A stretch of DNA of 64,000 bases from DASVUS01 sp036388675 (GTDB taxonomy: Bacteria > Armatimonadota > Abditibacteriia > Abditibacteriales > Abditibacteriaceae), in the NCBI GenBank assembly GCA_036388675.1, contig DASVRI010000010.1, positions 1-64,000 of the forward strand, given 5' to 3'. Positions 33,890 to 42,503 of the stretch are shown here, piece by piece. Every line of letters begins with the position of its first letter. The stretch's first letter is position 1. The notes beneath the pieces were generated by a model. That model was not told the DNA's origin, made no database searches, and saw nothing but the letters and a program-made list of their open reading frames with translations. A program made the translations under genes and the position numbers.

Positions 33890-33992
33890 GAAACCCTTAA
33901 ACATCGCTCATGCAGAATTCAACAGATGGCAACATGAGTTAAAATAAGGGAACCCCTGGCGCGATTCCAAGCGTGCTACAGCACCCACATTC

Positions 33993-35327
33993 ATGTCTAC
34001 CGATCATCGGCGTGCCGCCAGTCTTTTGCAACAGGTTCTTCAAGGCCATAGCGCGGCTGAACTGAGCCCGCAGTTGGCTCCCTTCAATGATGCGGTCACA
34101 CTGCGTGTTCCCGGCGGCGCACGCGCCACTAACGAAGCGATTGAACAACGATGGGAACTGTTGGCTACATCGGCAGCAGAGCGTGACGCGTTATGCGACG
34201 CTCAAACTGTGGCCCACGCCGACTGTTACGCCAACAACATCGAAAACTTCATCGGCACGGTGAAGGTTCCGGTGGGCATTGCCGGGCCGCTGCGTGTAAA
34301 TGGGCTGTTCGCAAACGGTGATTATCTGGTGCCTCTGGCAACCACCGAAGCCGCGCTTGTCGCGTCTTACAATCGTGGTGCGCAACTTGTCAGCGAAGCC
34401 GGTGGCTGTGCCGCGATGTTGCTCAATGAAAGTGTCAGTCGCGTGCCGGGATTCGCTTTTTGCAATTTGCAGGAAGTCGGCGCTTTTGTGGCGTGGGTCG
34501 TGCCGCACGTCGATTCTCTGCGTTCCGTTGCCGAAGCGACAACGCGGCATGGCAAGCTCCTCGACATGCGCGTCACCGTTGAAGGCAATCACGTTTATCT
34601 GCATTTCGAGTACTCGACGGGCGACGCTGCCGGTCAGAACATGGTGACAATTGCCACGCAGGCCATCTGCGATTACATCCAGGTGCATTCGCCTGTTATG
34701 CCCCGCGCTTGTTACGTTGAAGCGAACATGTCCGGCGACAAGAAAGCCAGCCTGCAATCGTTCGTTTCGGTGCGCGGCAAAAAGGTGACGGCGGAAGTCT
34801 ATCTATCGCCTCATCTTATCGAAAAGTATCTGCACACCACGCCGCACGACATGGAAAATTACTGGCGCATGGCGGCTATTGGTGGTGTGCTCAGCGGCAC
34901 GATGGGCATTCAGGGCCACTATGCCAATGGTCTGGCCGCGCTGTACATTGCGTGTGGGCAGGATGCGGCCTGTGTCGCCGAGTGCGCCGTGGGCGTAACG
35001 CGTTTCGAAGTCACCAGTGACGGCAACCTGTATGCAGCCGTTACGCTGCCCAACCTGCTGGTAGGAACTGTTGGTGGTGGAACCAATTTACCCGGCCAGC
35101 GCGCCTGCCTGGAAATCATGGGACTGGCTGGTGAAGGCAAAGCACGCGCCTTTGCCGAAGTTTGCGCGGCTCTGGTGCTGGCCGGCGAGCTTTCCATCAT
35201 CGCGGCGCTCGCATCAGGTGAATTTACGCGCGCCCACCAACGGCTCGCACGAACACGCCGCACCAGTGCCACAGCCGCATCAATTAGTGCCACAGCCACT
35301 TCAATGCGCGCCACTGACATAGATTGA
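33993..35327 (+). CDS. hmgA: Hydroxymethylglutaryl-CoA reductase, class I type
   Basis: A 444-residue enzyme that reduces HMG-CoA to mevalonate with two NADPH. ENFIGTVKVPVGIAGPL (about 84-100) is the family signature. The four catalytic residues of class I enzymes are present: E119 in TTEAALVAS, K250 in SGDKKAS, D324 in CGQDAA, and H415 in EFTRAHQRLAR. Membrane helices of eukaryotic forms are absent, as in other prokaryotes. The C-terminal tail (about 422-440) is low in complexity and made by a 21-bp duplication. It heads the eight-gene operon 33993-44096. No other mevalonate-pathway gene lies in the window. Confidence 0.92.
   Translation: MSTDHRRAASLLQQVLQGHSAAELSPQLAPFNDAVTLRVPGGARATNEAIEQRWELLATSAAERDALCDAQTVAHADCYANNIENFIGTVKVPVGIAGPLRVNGLFANGDYLVPLATTEAALVASYNRGAQLVSEAGGCAAMLLNESVSRVPGFAFCNLQEVGAFVAWVVPHVDSLRSVAEATTRHGKLLDMRVTVEGNHVYLHFEYSTGDAAGQNMVTIATQAICDYIQVHSPVMPRACYVEANMSGDKKASLQSFVSVRGKKVTAEVYLSPHLIEKYLHTTPHDMENYWRMAAIGGVLSGTMGIQGHYANGLAALYIACGQDAACVAECAVGVTRFEVTSDGNLYAAVTLPNLLVGTVGGGTNLPGQRACLEIMGLAGEGKARAFAEVCAALVLAGELSIIAALASGEFTRAHQRLARTRRTSATAASISATATSMRATDID
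35265..35306. repeat. 21-bp in-frame tandem duplication in the HMG-CoA reductase tail
   Basis: AGTGCCACAGCC followed by (G/A)C(A/T)TCAAT(T/G) occurs at 35265-35285 and 35286-35306, giving an in-frame SATA-type repeat that ends 21 bp before the stop codon. Confidence 0.85.
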
Positions 35328-35377
35328 TGTAGAATAGAACGACTTCGGTGGAACAAAGAAGCTTGCAAGGGAGAAAC

Positions 35378-35992
35378 ATGAGTGACAACTTTGAGCAGTT
35401 GCAGCAATTGACCCGGCAGCCCGCAGCTGTGAAGTGGTTCAACGGCTTGTTCGAGCGTGCCCACGTCGAAATTACCGATACGGGTGAGCACTTCACTGTA
35501 TTGCATCGCGGCAATTCAGTTCAAGTGCAGCAAGGTCTTGATGGCGATAAACCCAACCTTGTCATTCCTCTGCAAAGCGAGAATGTGCGTAATCTCACCG
35601 GCTTTTTTCAGGACGAAGAAATCGGCTCGTATGAGCAGTATCGCATCGTCAAGTTCATGGTGAGGCCCTGTTTGCAAGCGGCTCTGGAAATGCCGATTTT
35701 GCAGAACCCGGCTTTTCGCAAAGTTATGCGTTTGGATACACAATGGCAACAAGCGCTGCTCGCGCCGGATGGCAGCGAAGATGAGCAACTCACCGTAACG
35801 TGCGAAAACAACGAGTGGAAAATCACTCCCGGTTATCACGGCACACCGCAACGCCAACTGCGTTTTACGCCCGAGCAAGCGTTGGAATACCAGCGGCGCA
35901 TTTTCGAGGCGAACAGCAAAAACAGCCTGCCCGTATGGCTGCAAGTTGGCGGATGGTATGTAAAATTCCGTGATACCGTTACGGTTAGCTAA
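35378..35992 (+). CDS. Hypothetical protein, possibly SCP2-like lipid-binding
   Basis: A 204-residue soluble protein. The N-terminal half (HVEITDTGEHFTVLHRGNSVQV and PNLVIPLQSENVRNLTGFF) has the alternating strands and a loop order that recall sterol-carrier-protein-2 folds; the rest (YRIVKFMVRPCLQAAL and LPVWLQVGGWYVKFRDTVTV) is not assignable. I do not recognise it with certainty. Its place between HMG-CoA reductase (50 bp) and a prenyltransferase (27 bp) makes binding of a lipid intermediate plausible. AAGGGAGAAAC gives a good ribosome-binding site. Confidence 0.6.
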   Translation: MSDNFEQLQQLTRQPAAVKWFNGLFERAHVEITDTGEHFTVLHRGNSVQVQQGLDGDKPNLVIPLQSENVRNLTGFFQDEEIGSYEQYRIVKFMVRPCLQAALEMPILQNPAFRKVMRLDTQWQQALLAPDGSEDEQLTVTCENNEWKITPGYHGTPQRQLRFTPEQALEYQRRIFEANSKNSLPVWLQVGGWYVKFRDTVTVS

Positions 35993-36019
35993 AATGCTCG
36001 TTCAGTCCCACAACCCATC

Positions 36020-36979
36020 GTGACGACGCACCCGACTACAATTGCCAGGCAGCGTCCGGCTCCACTCGCGCGCTGGTGGATTTATCAGCGCGAGCGTTTT
36101 CCTGTTTTCGCCCACGGGCCGCTCATCGCGGCTTTTAGCTCCTCGGCTGTGGCGTTCTCGTTCTTGCTGCGCGGCGGCCAGGGCCTTCCCGCAGCGTCAT
36201 CGTTTGTGGTCGCGTTTTGCAGCAGCTTTCTTTTTTTCTTGCAGTTGCGCATTGCCGACGAGTTCAAAGACCACGAAGAGGACACTCTTTATCGGCCTTA
36301 TCGGCCCGTGCCGCGCGGCCTTGTCAGCTTGAAAGAATTACGAGTACTCGGTTTAGGTGCAGCCGCCGTGCAAGCGGCGCTGGCCCTGTGGCTGCAACCC
36401 GCGCTGCTTGTGCTTCTTGCTGTTGTATGGCTCTACCTGACGCTGATGAGCTGCGAGTTCTTCGTGCGCCATTGGCTTAAGGCGAGACCCTTCACTTATA
36501 TGTGGACGCACATGCTCATCATGCCACTCATCGATGGTTATGCTACGGCGTGCGAATGGCTCCCAACCAACAGCGCGCCGCCACACGGCCTGGAGCCGTT
36601 TCTTCTGGTGAGTTTTTTCAACGGCATCGTACTGGAAATTGGCCGCAAAACAAGAGCCCCGCAAGACGAAGAAACCGGCGTCGAAACTTACAGCGCATTA
36701 TGGGGCCCTTCCACAGCCGCGACAGTGTGGCTGATGGCGCTGGTTATGACGGCGTTTGTCGCCTGGTGGTGCGCGGCGCAAGTTCATTTCGAACGCGTGG
36801 TTTGCGTTGTCCTTGGAGCGTTACTGCTCATAGCTTTTCTCGTCGGCATTCGTTTTATCCGGCATCCTCAAAAGAAAACGGCGCAACTCATTGAAGCCAC
36901 ATCTGCTATCTGGACTTTGCTGATGTATTTGCTTCTAGGCACGATCCCGCTTTTGTTGCACTTGAGGAATACGACATGA
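36020..36979 (+). CDS. UbiA family prenyltransferase
   Basis: A 319-residue integral membrane protein with about eight helices. The first aspartate-rich motif is RIADEFKDHEEDTLYRPYRPVPRG (residues about 76-99), in which the usual Asn-Asp start is Ala-Asp. The second is GRKTRAPQDEETGVETYSALWG (about 208-229). The family transfers a prenyl chain from a diphosphate to an aromatic ring, sugar or glycerol phosphate. Which acceptor applies is unknown; no quinone gene is near. The start is a GTG. The stop overlaps the ATG of the next gene by four bases. A GAGTACTC at 36342 encodes LRVLGL. Confidence 0.88.
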   Translation: MTTHPTTIARQRPAPLARWWIYQRERFPVFAHGPLIAAFSSSAVAFSFLLRGGQGLPAASSFVVAFCSSFLFFLQLRIADEFKDHEEDTLYRPYRPVPRGLVSLKELRVLGLGAAAVQAALALWLQPALLVLLAVVWLYLTLMSCEFFVRHWLKARPFTYMWTHMLIMPLIDGYATACEWLPTNSAPPHGLEPFLLVSFFNGIVLEIGRKTRAPQDEETGVETYSALWGPSTAATVWLMALVMTAFVAWWCAAQVHFERVVCVVLGALLLIAFLVGIRFIRHPQKKTAQLIEATSAIWTLLMYLLLGTIPLLLHLRNTT

Positions 36980-39663
36980 GCAGTATCCAGGACATGCCCT
37001 ATATCATCTGGCCACACCACGAGGCCACGCACCGCGAGTTGGGTGGTAAAGCGGCTGCGCTGTGGGCGCTTAGTCAATTCGACTTGCCGATACCGGAATG
37101 GTTCGTCGTTTCGCCGCAGGCGTTTTGCGATTCCGTGCCGCTGCCTTTCGATTCGTTCGCGCAACTTGATACGTTCGCGCAACCCTGTGAGAAGTCAACG
37201 TTTCACTTAAGTGATGCTGTTGCAGCAGCCGTTAACGCGGCGCTACAGCAGTTGTGCCCGCGTGGAGAACTCGTCGCGGTGCGCTCTTCGGCTTTAGATG
37301 AAGACGGCGTTCAGCATTCGTATGCCGGACAGTTTGAAAGCTATCTTTTTGTGCCGCCCGGTGAAGTGGCCGACAAGATTATAGCGGTGTGGCAGTCGGG
37401 CTTTAGCCGGCGAGTACTCGCTTATCGTCGCGAGCATGGCATCAGCGGAGCGTTGCAGCCACCGGCTGTTCTGGTGCAGCGAATGGTCGATGCCGATGCA
37501 GCGGGCGTAGCTTTTAGCGCCGATCCGGTTTCGGGAAAGCGCGGCGTGGCTGTTGTCGCGGCTGTCGCAGGAATCGGCAGTTCACTGGTTGCCGGAGAAT
37601 GCGATGCCGACACTTATCATGTCAATCGCGATCAGAAAATCGTAGCGAGAGAAATTGCGCATAAGAGCGACGATCCGCACGTTGCCGTTCTACATGATGA
37701 ACAGGTTGTCGCCATAGCGCAACTGGCGCGTCGTGCCGCAGCCTGCTTTGGTTGTGCGCAAGATATTGAATGGGCCATCCGCAACGGCGACTTATTTCTG
37801 CTGCAATCGCGTCCTATCTCCTCATTGGCTGAAATGGGTGATCCCGATGGCGCGCTGAACGTGTGGGACAACAGCAACATCGTTGAAAGTTATGGCGGCG
37901 TCACCACGCCTTTAACATTCTCGTTTGCGCGCCACGTTTACGAAGAAGTCTATCGCCAGTTTTGCCGTTTGCTTGGTGTTTCTCCCGCAAAGATAGACGA
38001 GCACGACAACACGTTTCGTCATATGCTGGGCCTGTTGCGCGGGCGTATTTATTACAACCTGCTCAACTGGTACCGACTTCTCGCGTTGCTGCCGGGCTAC
38101 AAATGGAACCGCCGCTTCATGGAACAAATGATGGGCGTAAAAGAAGAGTTGCCCGAGGAGTATTCGCCGCGCCTGCAACCTTCCACGCGCTCGGAGCGCC
38201 TCAGCGACTTGCTTGATTTAGTGCGCACTTCAATCAATCTGGTTAAAGCTCACTTCACGCTGGAGCGCGACATACAACGTTTTTACACACACCTGAATGA
38301 AGCCTTGCAATTACCGCATTGCTCTTTAGAAGAGATGCGCCCCGACGAGTTGGCGGCTCACTATCACGACCTGGAGCGCACCCTCTTAAAGCGCTGGGAC
38401 GTGCCGCTCATCAACGATTTCTTCGCCATGATCTTTTATGGCGTGCTGGGACGGCTCACATTGAAGTGGTGCGCGAATCCCGAAAACGCCGACGCTGACA
38501 GCGATTTGCACAATGCTCTTCTCAGTGGCCAAGGCGGCATCATCAGTGCTGAGCCGGCCCATCGCATGATCGAACTGGCGCAAAGAGCAGCAGGCGATCC
38601 CGTTTTTATTGAAGCGTTATGTCATGGCACAGCGGGCGATATTCGCCGGCGCATGAAATGTGTTCCGCCTTTTGCGAGCAAATATGAAGAGTATCTACAG
38701 CAATTCGGCGAACGTTGCCTGGACGAGTTGAAACTGGAAAGTTTGACGCTGGTGGATGACCCACTGCCGCTGTTTCGCGCCGTGGGTTCGATGGCGCAGA
38801 ACCTTCAACTGAGTACTCAATCTGCTCAAGCGTTAAGTGCAGCAAAAACTGCAACACATGACGACTTACGTATCGCCACCGAAAAGAAAGTCGCAGCCGC
38901 TTTCGTGCGCCGTCCCTTGCGCCGTGCCTTTTTCTGGTGGGTCGTCACCAACGCCAGGCGGCGTGTGCGCGACCGCGAGAACTTGCGCTTCGAGCGCACA
39001 CGAGTTTTTGGACGTGTGCGCAAAGTTTTTCAGGAGCTGGGCAAACGCTTCACCGAGTTGAATGTACTTGATGAGCCGCGCGATGTGTTCTATCTCGAAA
39101 AAGATGAAGTGTTGGGTTTTGTAAAAGGCACCGGCACCACAACCGACTTGAAGAGCTTAGTCGTTCTACGTAAAACCGAGTTTGAAGGTTTTCAGCGCGA
39201 GACGCTCCCCAACCGCTTTGAGACACGCGGCATCGTGCAGTCGAGTACTCGATGGACGGAGAACGAAGCGACGCAGCGAAATGAACAGGGACAAAACGGC
39301 CTTAATGCAAGCGACAAAGCAAGCGACCACATCAAAGGAATGGGGTGTAGCCCCGGTGTGGTGCGCGGGCCAGTGCGCATCGTCACTAATCCGCATAGCG
39401 TGCGATTGCAGCCCGGCGAAATCATCGTTGCCGAGCGCACCGATCCGGGTTGGATCATGCTGTTCCCTGCCGCTGCCGGCCTCATCGTGGAACGCGGCAG
39501 TTTGCTTTCGCATTCCGCGATTGTGTCGCGCGAAATTGGCTTGCCGGCGGTTGTCGCGGCAACAGGTGTCATGCAATGGCTGCGCGATGGGGACGCGGTA
39601 GAACTCGATGGCAGCAGCGGACTTGTGCGCCGCGTGCCGATAGCAGGTTCACCTGAAAAGTGA
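36976..39663 (+). CDS. PEP synthase / rifampin-phosphotransferase-like enzyme
   Basis: An 895-residue protein with an N-terminal ATP-grasp domain of the PPDK type (VAVRSSALDEDGVQHSYAGQFESY, about 96-119; GVAFSADPVSGKRG), a middle helical domain (about 330-750), and a C-terminal swivelling phosphohistidine domain with H846 in GSLLSHSAIVSRE. The domain order and length match rifampin phosphotransferase, which splits ATP into AMP and phosphate while phosphorylating a hydroxyl group, rather than true PEP synthase, which has a C-terminal PEP barrel. Here the acceptor may be a lipid alcohol. It is coupled to UbiA (ATGA overlap) and to the next gene (TGATG). Confidence 0.85.
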   Translation: MSSIQDMPYIIWPHHEATHRELGGKAAALWALSQFDLPIPEWFVVSPQAFCDSVPLPFDSFAQLDTFAQPCEKSTFHLSDAVAAAVNAALQQLCPRGELVAVRSSALDEDGVQHSYAGQFESYLFVPPGEVADKIIAVWQSGFSRRVLAYRREHGISGALQPPAVLVQRMVDADAAGVAFSADPVSGKRGVAVVAAVAGIGSSLVAGECDADTYHVNRDQKIVAREIAHKSDDPHVAVLHDEQVVAIAQLARRAAACFGCAQDIEWAIRNGDLFLLQSRPISSLAEMGDPDGALNVWDNSNIVESYGGVTTPLTFSFARHVYEEVYRQFCRLLGVSPAKIDEHDNTFRHMLGLLRGRIYYNLLNWYRLLALLPGYKWNRRFMEQMMGVKEELPEEYSPRLQPSTRSERLSDLLDLVRTSINLVKAHFTLERDIQRFYTHLNEALQLPHCSLEEMRPDELAAHYHDLERTLLKRWDVPLINDFFAMIFYGVLGRLTLKWCANPENADADSDLHNALLSGQGGIISAEPAHRMIELAQRAAGDPVFIEALCHGTAGDIRRRMKCVPPFASKYEEYLQQFGERCLDELKLESLTLVDDPLPLFRAVGSMAQNLQLSTQSAQALSAAKTATHDDLRIATEKKVAAAFVRRPLRRAFFWWVVTNARRRVRDRENLRFERTRVFGRVRKVFQELGKRFTELNVLDEPRDVFYLEKDEVLGFVKGTGTTTDLKSLVVLRKTEFEGFQRETLPNRFETRGIVQSSTRWTENEATQRNEQGQNGLNASDKASDHIKGMGCSPGVVRGPVRIVTNPHSVRLQPGEIIVAERTDPGWIMLFPAAAGLIVERGSLLSHSAIVSREIGLPAVVAATGVMQWLRDGDAVELDGSSGLVRRVPIAGSPEK

Positions 39664-40769
39664 TGTCCATGCACCAGACAAACGCTTCTGCGACGCATTC
39701 TCCCATTCGCTATGCGCAGTGCTGGGAAGACGCCGATATTCTGCTGCAAGCTCTCGATGTGCAACCCGGACACCACTGCCTTTCGATTGCTTCGGCGGGT
39801 GACAACACTCTGGCGCTGCTCAGTCGTGGCCCCGAGCGTGTGGTTGCCATCGATTACAATCTGTCTCAAATCGCTTGCCTGGAGCTGCGCGTGGCGGCTT
39901 ACCAGGAGTTGCAACACAGCGAATTGCTTCAGCTCCTGGGATCGCGCCCGTGCCGAGACCGCCAAAAACTCTATGCGCGTTGCAGATCGTTGCTGTCATC
40001 GGAAAGCCGTGTCTTCTGGGATGCAAACAAGCTTGCAATCGAACGTGGCATCGGCTCTGCCGGAAGGTTCGAGCGCTACTTCGAGCTGTTCCGCAAACGC
40101 GTTTTGCCGCTGGTTCATAACAAGGCGCGTATTCAGCGTTTGGTGAGCGGACAACGGGGCAGTGTCGAGGCACGCCGGCGGTTTTACCAGCAGCGCTGGA
40201 ACAGTTGGCGCTGGCGTTTGATGTTCGCACTTTTCTTCTCGCGCTGGACGATGAGCCGCCTGGGGCGCGATGCCAGTTCGTTCCACTATGTGGAAGGCAG
40301 CGTGGCGCGACGCATCTTGCAGCGTACGGAATATGCTCTGACAATGCTCGACCCTGCCGAAAACCCTTACTTACAATGGATTCTTCGAGGGCGTCACACC
40401 GACGCGCTACCTTATGCGCTGCGCGAAGAAAACTTCGAAAACATCCGCAAGCACATCGGTCGTTTGCAGTGGCACTGCACGTCATTGAAGGAGTACCTTG
40501 AGCGGGAAGGCAACTCCATCGACCGTTTCAACCTGAGTGATGTTTTCGAGTACTCATCCGCATCGGAATACGGGCATCTGTTGCAGCAGTGCGTTGATGC
40601 AGGACGCAGCGGCGGGCGTTTGGCTTACTGGAACATGCTTGTCGAGCGTCGCCGTCCCGAATGTATGTCTCATTGCCTCAAACCGATGTATGAACTTGCC
40701 CGTTCGCTACAGGCGCAGGACAAGGCCTGGTTCTACAGCGCTTTTGTAGTCGAGGAGATTGCCAAATGA
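39663..40769 (+). CDS. DUF3419 protein, BtaA-like 3-amino-3-carboxypropyltransferase
   Basis: About 368 residues. RYAQCWEDADILLQAL and CLSIASAGDNTLALL (the SAM-binding loop, about 36-50), then VVAIDYNLSQIACLELR, match DUF3419. The family includes BtaA, which moves the 3-amino-3-carboxypropyl group of S-adenosylmethionine to the hydroxyl of diacylglycerol in betaine-lipid synthesis. The BtaB N-methyltransferase partner is not found here. The basic helical segment about 170-200 suggests membrane association. The start overlaps the previous stop (TGATG), and the stop overlaps the next start (ATGA). Confidence 0.85.
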   Translation: MSMHQTNASATHSPIRYAQCWEDADILLQALDVQPGHHCLSIASAGDNTLALLSRGPERVVAIDYNLSQIACLELRVAAYQELQHSELLQLLGSRPCRDRQKLYARCRSLLSSESRVFWDANKLAIERGIGSAGRFERYFELFRKRVLPLVHNKARIQRLVSGQRGSVEARRRFYQQRWNSWRWRLMFALFFSRWTMSRLGRDASSFHYVEGSVARRILQRTEYALTMLDPAENPYLQWILRGRHTDALPYALREENFENIRKHIGRLQWHCTSLKEYLEREGNSIDRFNLSDVFEYSSASEYGHLLQQCVDAGRSGGRLAYWNMLVERRRPECMSHCLKPMYELARSLQAQDKAWFYSAFVVEEIAK

Positions 40770-41434
40770 TGAATCCCTGGGTTGGCATCCTGCTTGTGAG
40801 CGCAATATTGGTTGGATCTATGATGGCACTTAAATGCTATTCAGGTCGTTGCAATGTCGCACCGGAACTATTACGCAAATGCTTACACATGGGAATGGGC
40901 ATTGTCACGCTTGGGTTTCCCTGGTTGTTTTCCACAGTGTGGCCGGTCGCAGTGTTAGCGCTCGTCTCCGTGTTGTGGTTGTGGTCGGTTCAGTGGTGCC
41001 GTCCCTTGCAGCAATACGCCGGTGGCGTAACCGATGGCGTATTGCGGCACACCTGTGGCGAACTCTATTTTCCAGTCGCTATCGCGTTGGTGTTCTGGTG
41101 GTCGCAGGGTAATGTGCTGCTGTATGTGATTCCGGTGCTGGTGCTGACTTTTGCGGATGCGTTGGCGGCTGTGGTTGGCTTGCGCCACGGCACGCACCGT
41201 TACCAAATCGGGCAAAGCACGAAGAGTTGGGAAGGCTCCGCTACCTTTTTCTGTATCGCGCTTTGTGCTGTATTTTTTTCTTTGATGCTTACGGGAACAA
41301 GCGTCGGCAAAGCACTCTTCATTGCGATTACAACTGCCCTTCCCGTCACGTTTATTGAAGCTGTTTCCCATTCCGGTTGGGACAATCTCTCGGTTCCTTT
41401 GAGTACTCTGGCACTGCTTGCAGCAATGATGTAA
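40766..41434 (+). CDS. Membrane lipid-alcohol kinase / CTP transferase-like protein (SEC59/VTE5 type)
   Basis: A 222-residue protein with about six to seven membrane helices. LLRKCLHMGMGIVTLGFPWLF, TFADALAAVVGLRHGTHRY, KSWEGSATFF and SGWDNLSVP are the landmarks of CTP-dependent dolichol, phytol and diacylglycerol kinases, which are related to CdsA. It probably phosphorylates, or activates with CTP, an isoprenoid alcohol or lipid made by this operon. It overlaps the DUF3419 gene by four bases. A GAGTACTC at 41401 encodes LSTLAL near the C-terminus. Confidence 0.8.
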   Translation: MMNPWVGILLVSAILVGSMMALKCYSGRCNVAPELLRKCLHMGMGIVTLGFPWLFSTVWPVAVLALVSVLWLWSVQWCRPLQQYAGGVTDGVLRHTCGELYFPVAIALVFWWSQGNVLLYVIPVLVLTFADALAAVVGLRHGTHRYQIGQSTKSWEGSATFFCIALCAVFFSLMLTGTSVGKALFIAITTALPVTFIEAVSHSGWDNLSVPLSTLALLAAMM

Positions 41435-41489
41435 CTATCGACTCTTTGATTGGGTTGCACACAAACCAGTACTCCTATTCATCAATACC

Positions 41490-42482
41490 ATGTATCAGCT
41501 ACAAGAAATTACAGAAGGCGATCAACTGCGAAACCTGATGCGCGACTCCAGCGTGCCATGCGTAGAGTTTCAAAAGTTGCAACAGTACCAGCCGGATGCC
41601 GTGTGGGTGTTGCTGGAGAACTGTCAGGTCATTGCGCGATGTGCCCTGTGGTGGAGCAAGACGCCTTGCATAGAAGGCGAGCGCACAGGTGCTCTTGGTT
41701 GTTATGCCGCACGCGATGAAATGGGCGCGCTTGGGTTACTGCATCATGTTTGTCGTGAACTGGCAGCCAGAGGTTGCACGCAGGCCGTCGGGCCGATGGA
41801 TGGCAACACCTGGCGCAACTATCGCTTTGTCACCGAGCGTGGCGAGGAACCGCCATTCTTTCTTGAACCGCATAACGCAGTGGCGTGGCCGGGGCATTTC
41901 GTCGCTGCCGGGTTTACACCTCTGGCACACTACAGTTCAACTCTATGCACCGACCTTGCGCGCGAAGACCCACGCCTTGGAGCCGTTGCAACACGGCTTG
42001 AGGCTTCAGGTGTTGCCATTCGGACTCTGCAAATGCAAGACTTCAAAAACGAACTCCGTCGCATCTACGGAGTTTGCGTGCGAAGCTTTCGCAAGAATTT
42101 CCTGTATTTGCCAATCGCAGAGCAGGAATTTATTGAACAATATGCGGCCCTGATCCCATTTATTAACCCCGAACTTGTGCTGCTAGCCGAACGAGAAGAG
42201 CAAGTCGTTGGTTTCAGCTTCGCGCTGCCGGATGCGTCACAATCCGGGCGCGGTGAGGACATCAACACAGCTATTCTAAAAACGGTCGCCGTTTTGCCGG
42301 GACGTGATTATGCGGGATTAGGCAACTTCTTAACGGCACGAACTCACGCCATTGCGCACTGCCTCGGCTTTACACGAGTCATTCACGCTTTGATGCACAA
42401 CGGCAATGCCTCACGCACCATCAGCGCATTTTATGGCCAGCCCCTGCGTGGCTACACCTTATATTCCAAGTCGTTAACTTGA
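41490..42482 (+). CDS. GNAT family acyltransferase
   Basis: A 330-residue protein with two GNAT-like halves. The C-terminal half carries ILKTVAVLPGRDYAGLGNFLTART, a relaxed acetyl-CoA-binding loop, and a following HAIAHCLGFTRVIHALMHNGNAS; the N-terminal half has ALWWSKTPCIEGERTGALGCY and VGPMDGNTWRNYRFV. The latter pattern is shared by a poorly studied subfamily of large GNATs that often neighbour lipid genes. It may acylate an amine, such as the one introduced by the DUF3419 enzyme. It starts 55 bp after the kinase gene and ends 21 bp before the ligase gene. Confidence 0.8.
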   Translation: MYQLQEITEGDQLRNLMRDSSVPCVEFQKLQQYQPDAVWVLLENCQVIARCALWWSKTPCIEGERTGALGCYAARDEMGALGLLHHVCRELAARGCTQAVGPMDGNTWRNYRFVTERGEEPPFFLEPHNAVAWPGHFVAAGFTPLAHYSSTLCTDLAREDPRLGAVATRLEASGVAIRTLQMQDFKNELRRIYGVCVRSFRKNFLYLPIAEQEFIEQYAALIPFINPELVLLAEREEQVVGFSFALPDASQSGRGEDINTAILKTVAVLPGRDYAGLGNFLTARTHAIAHCLGFTRVIHALMHNGNASRTISAFYGQPLRGYTLYSKSLT

Positions 42483-42503
42483 GCCACTTCCCCAACCATC
42501 GCC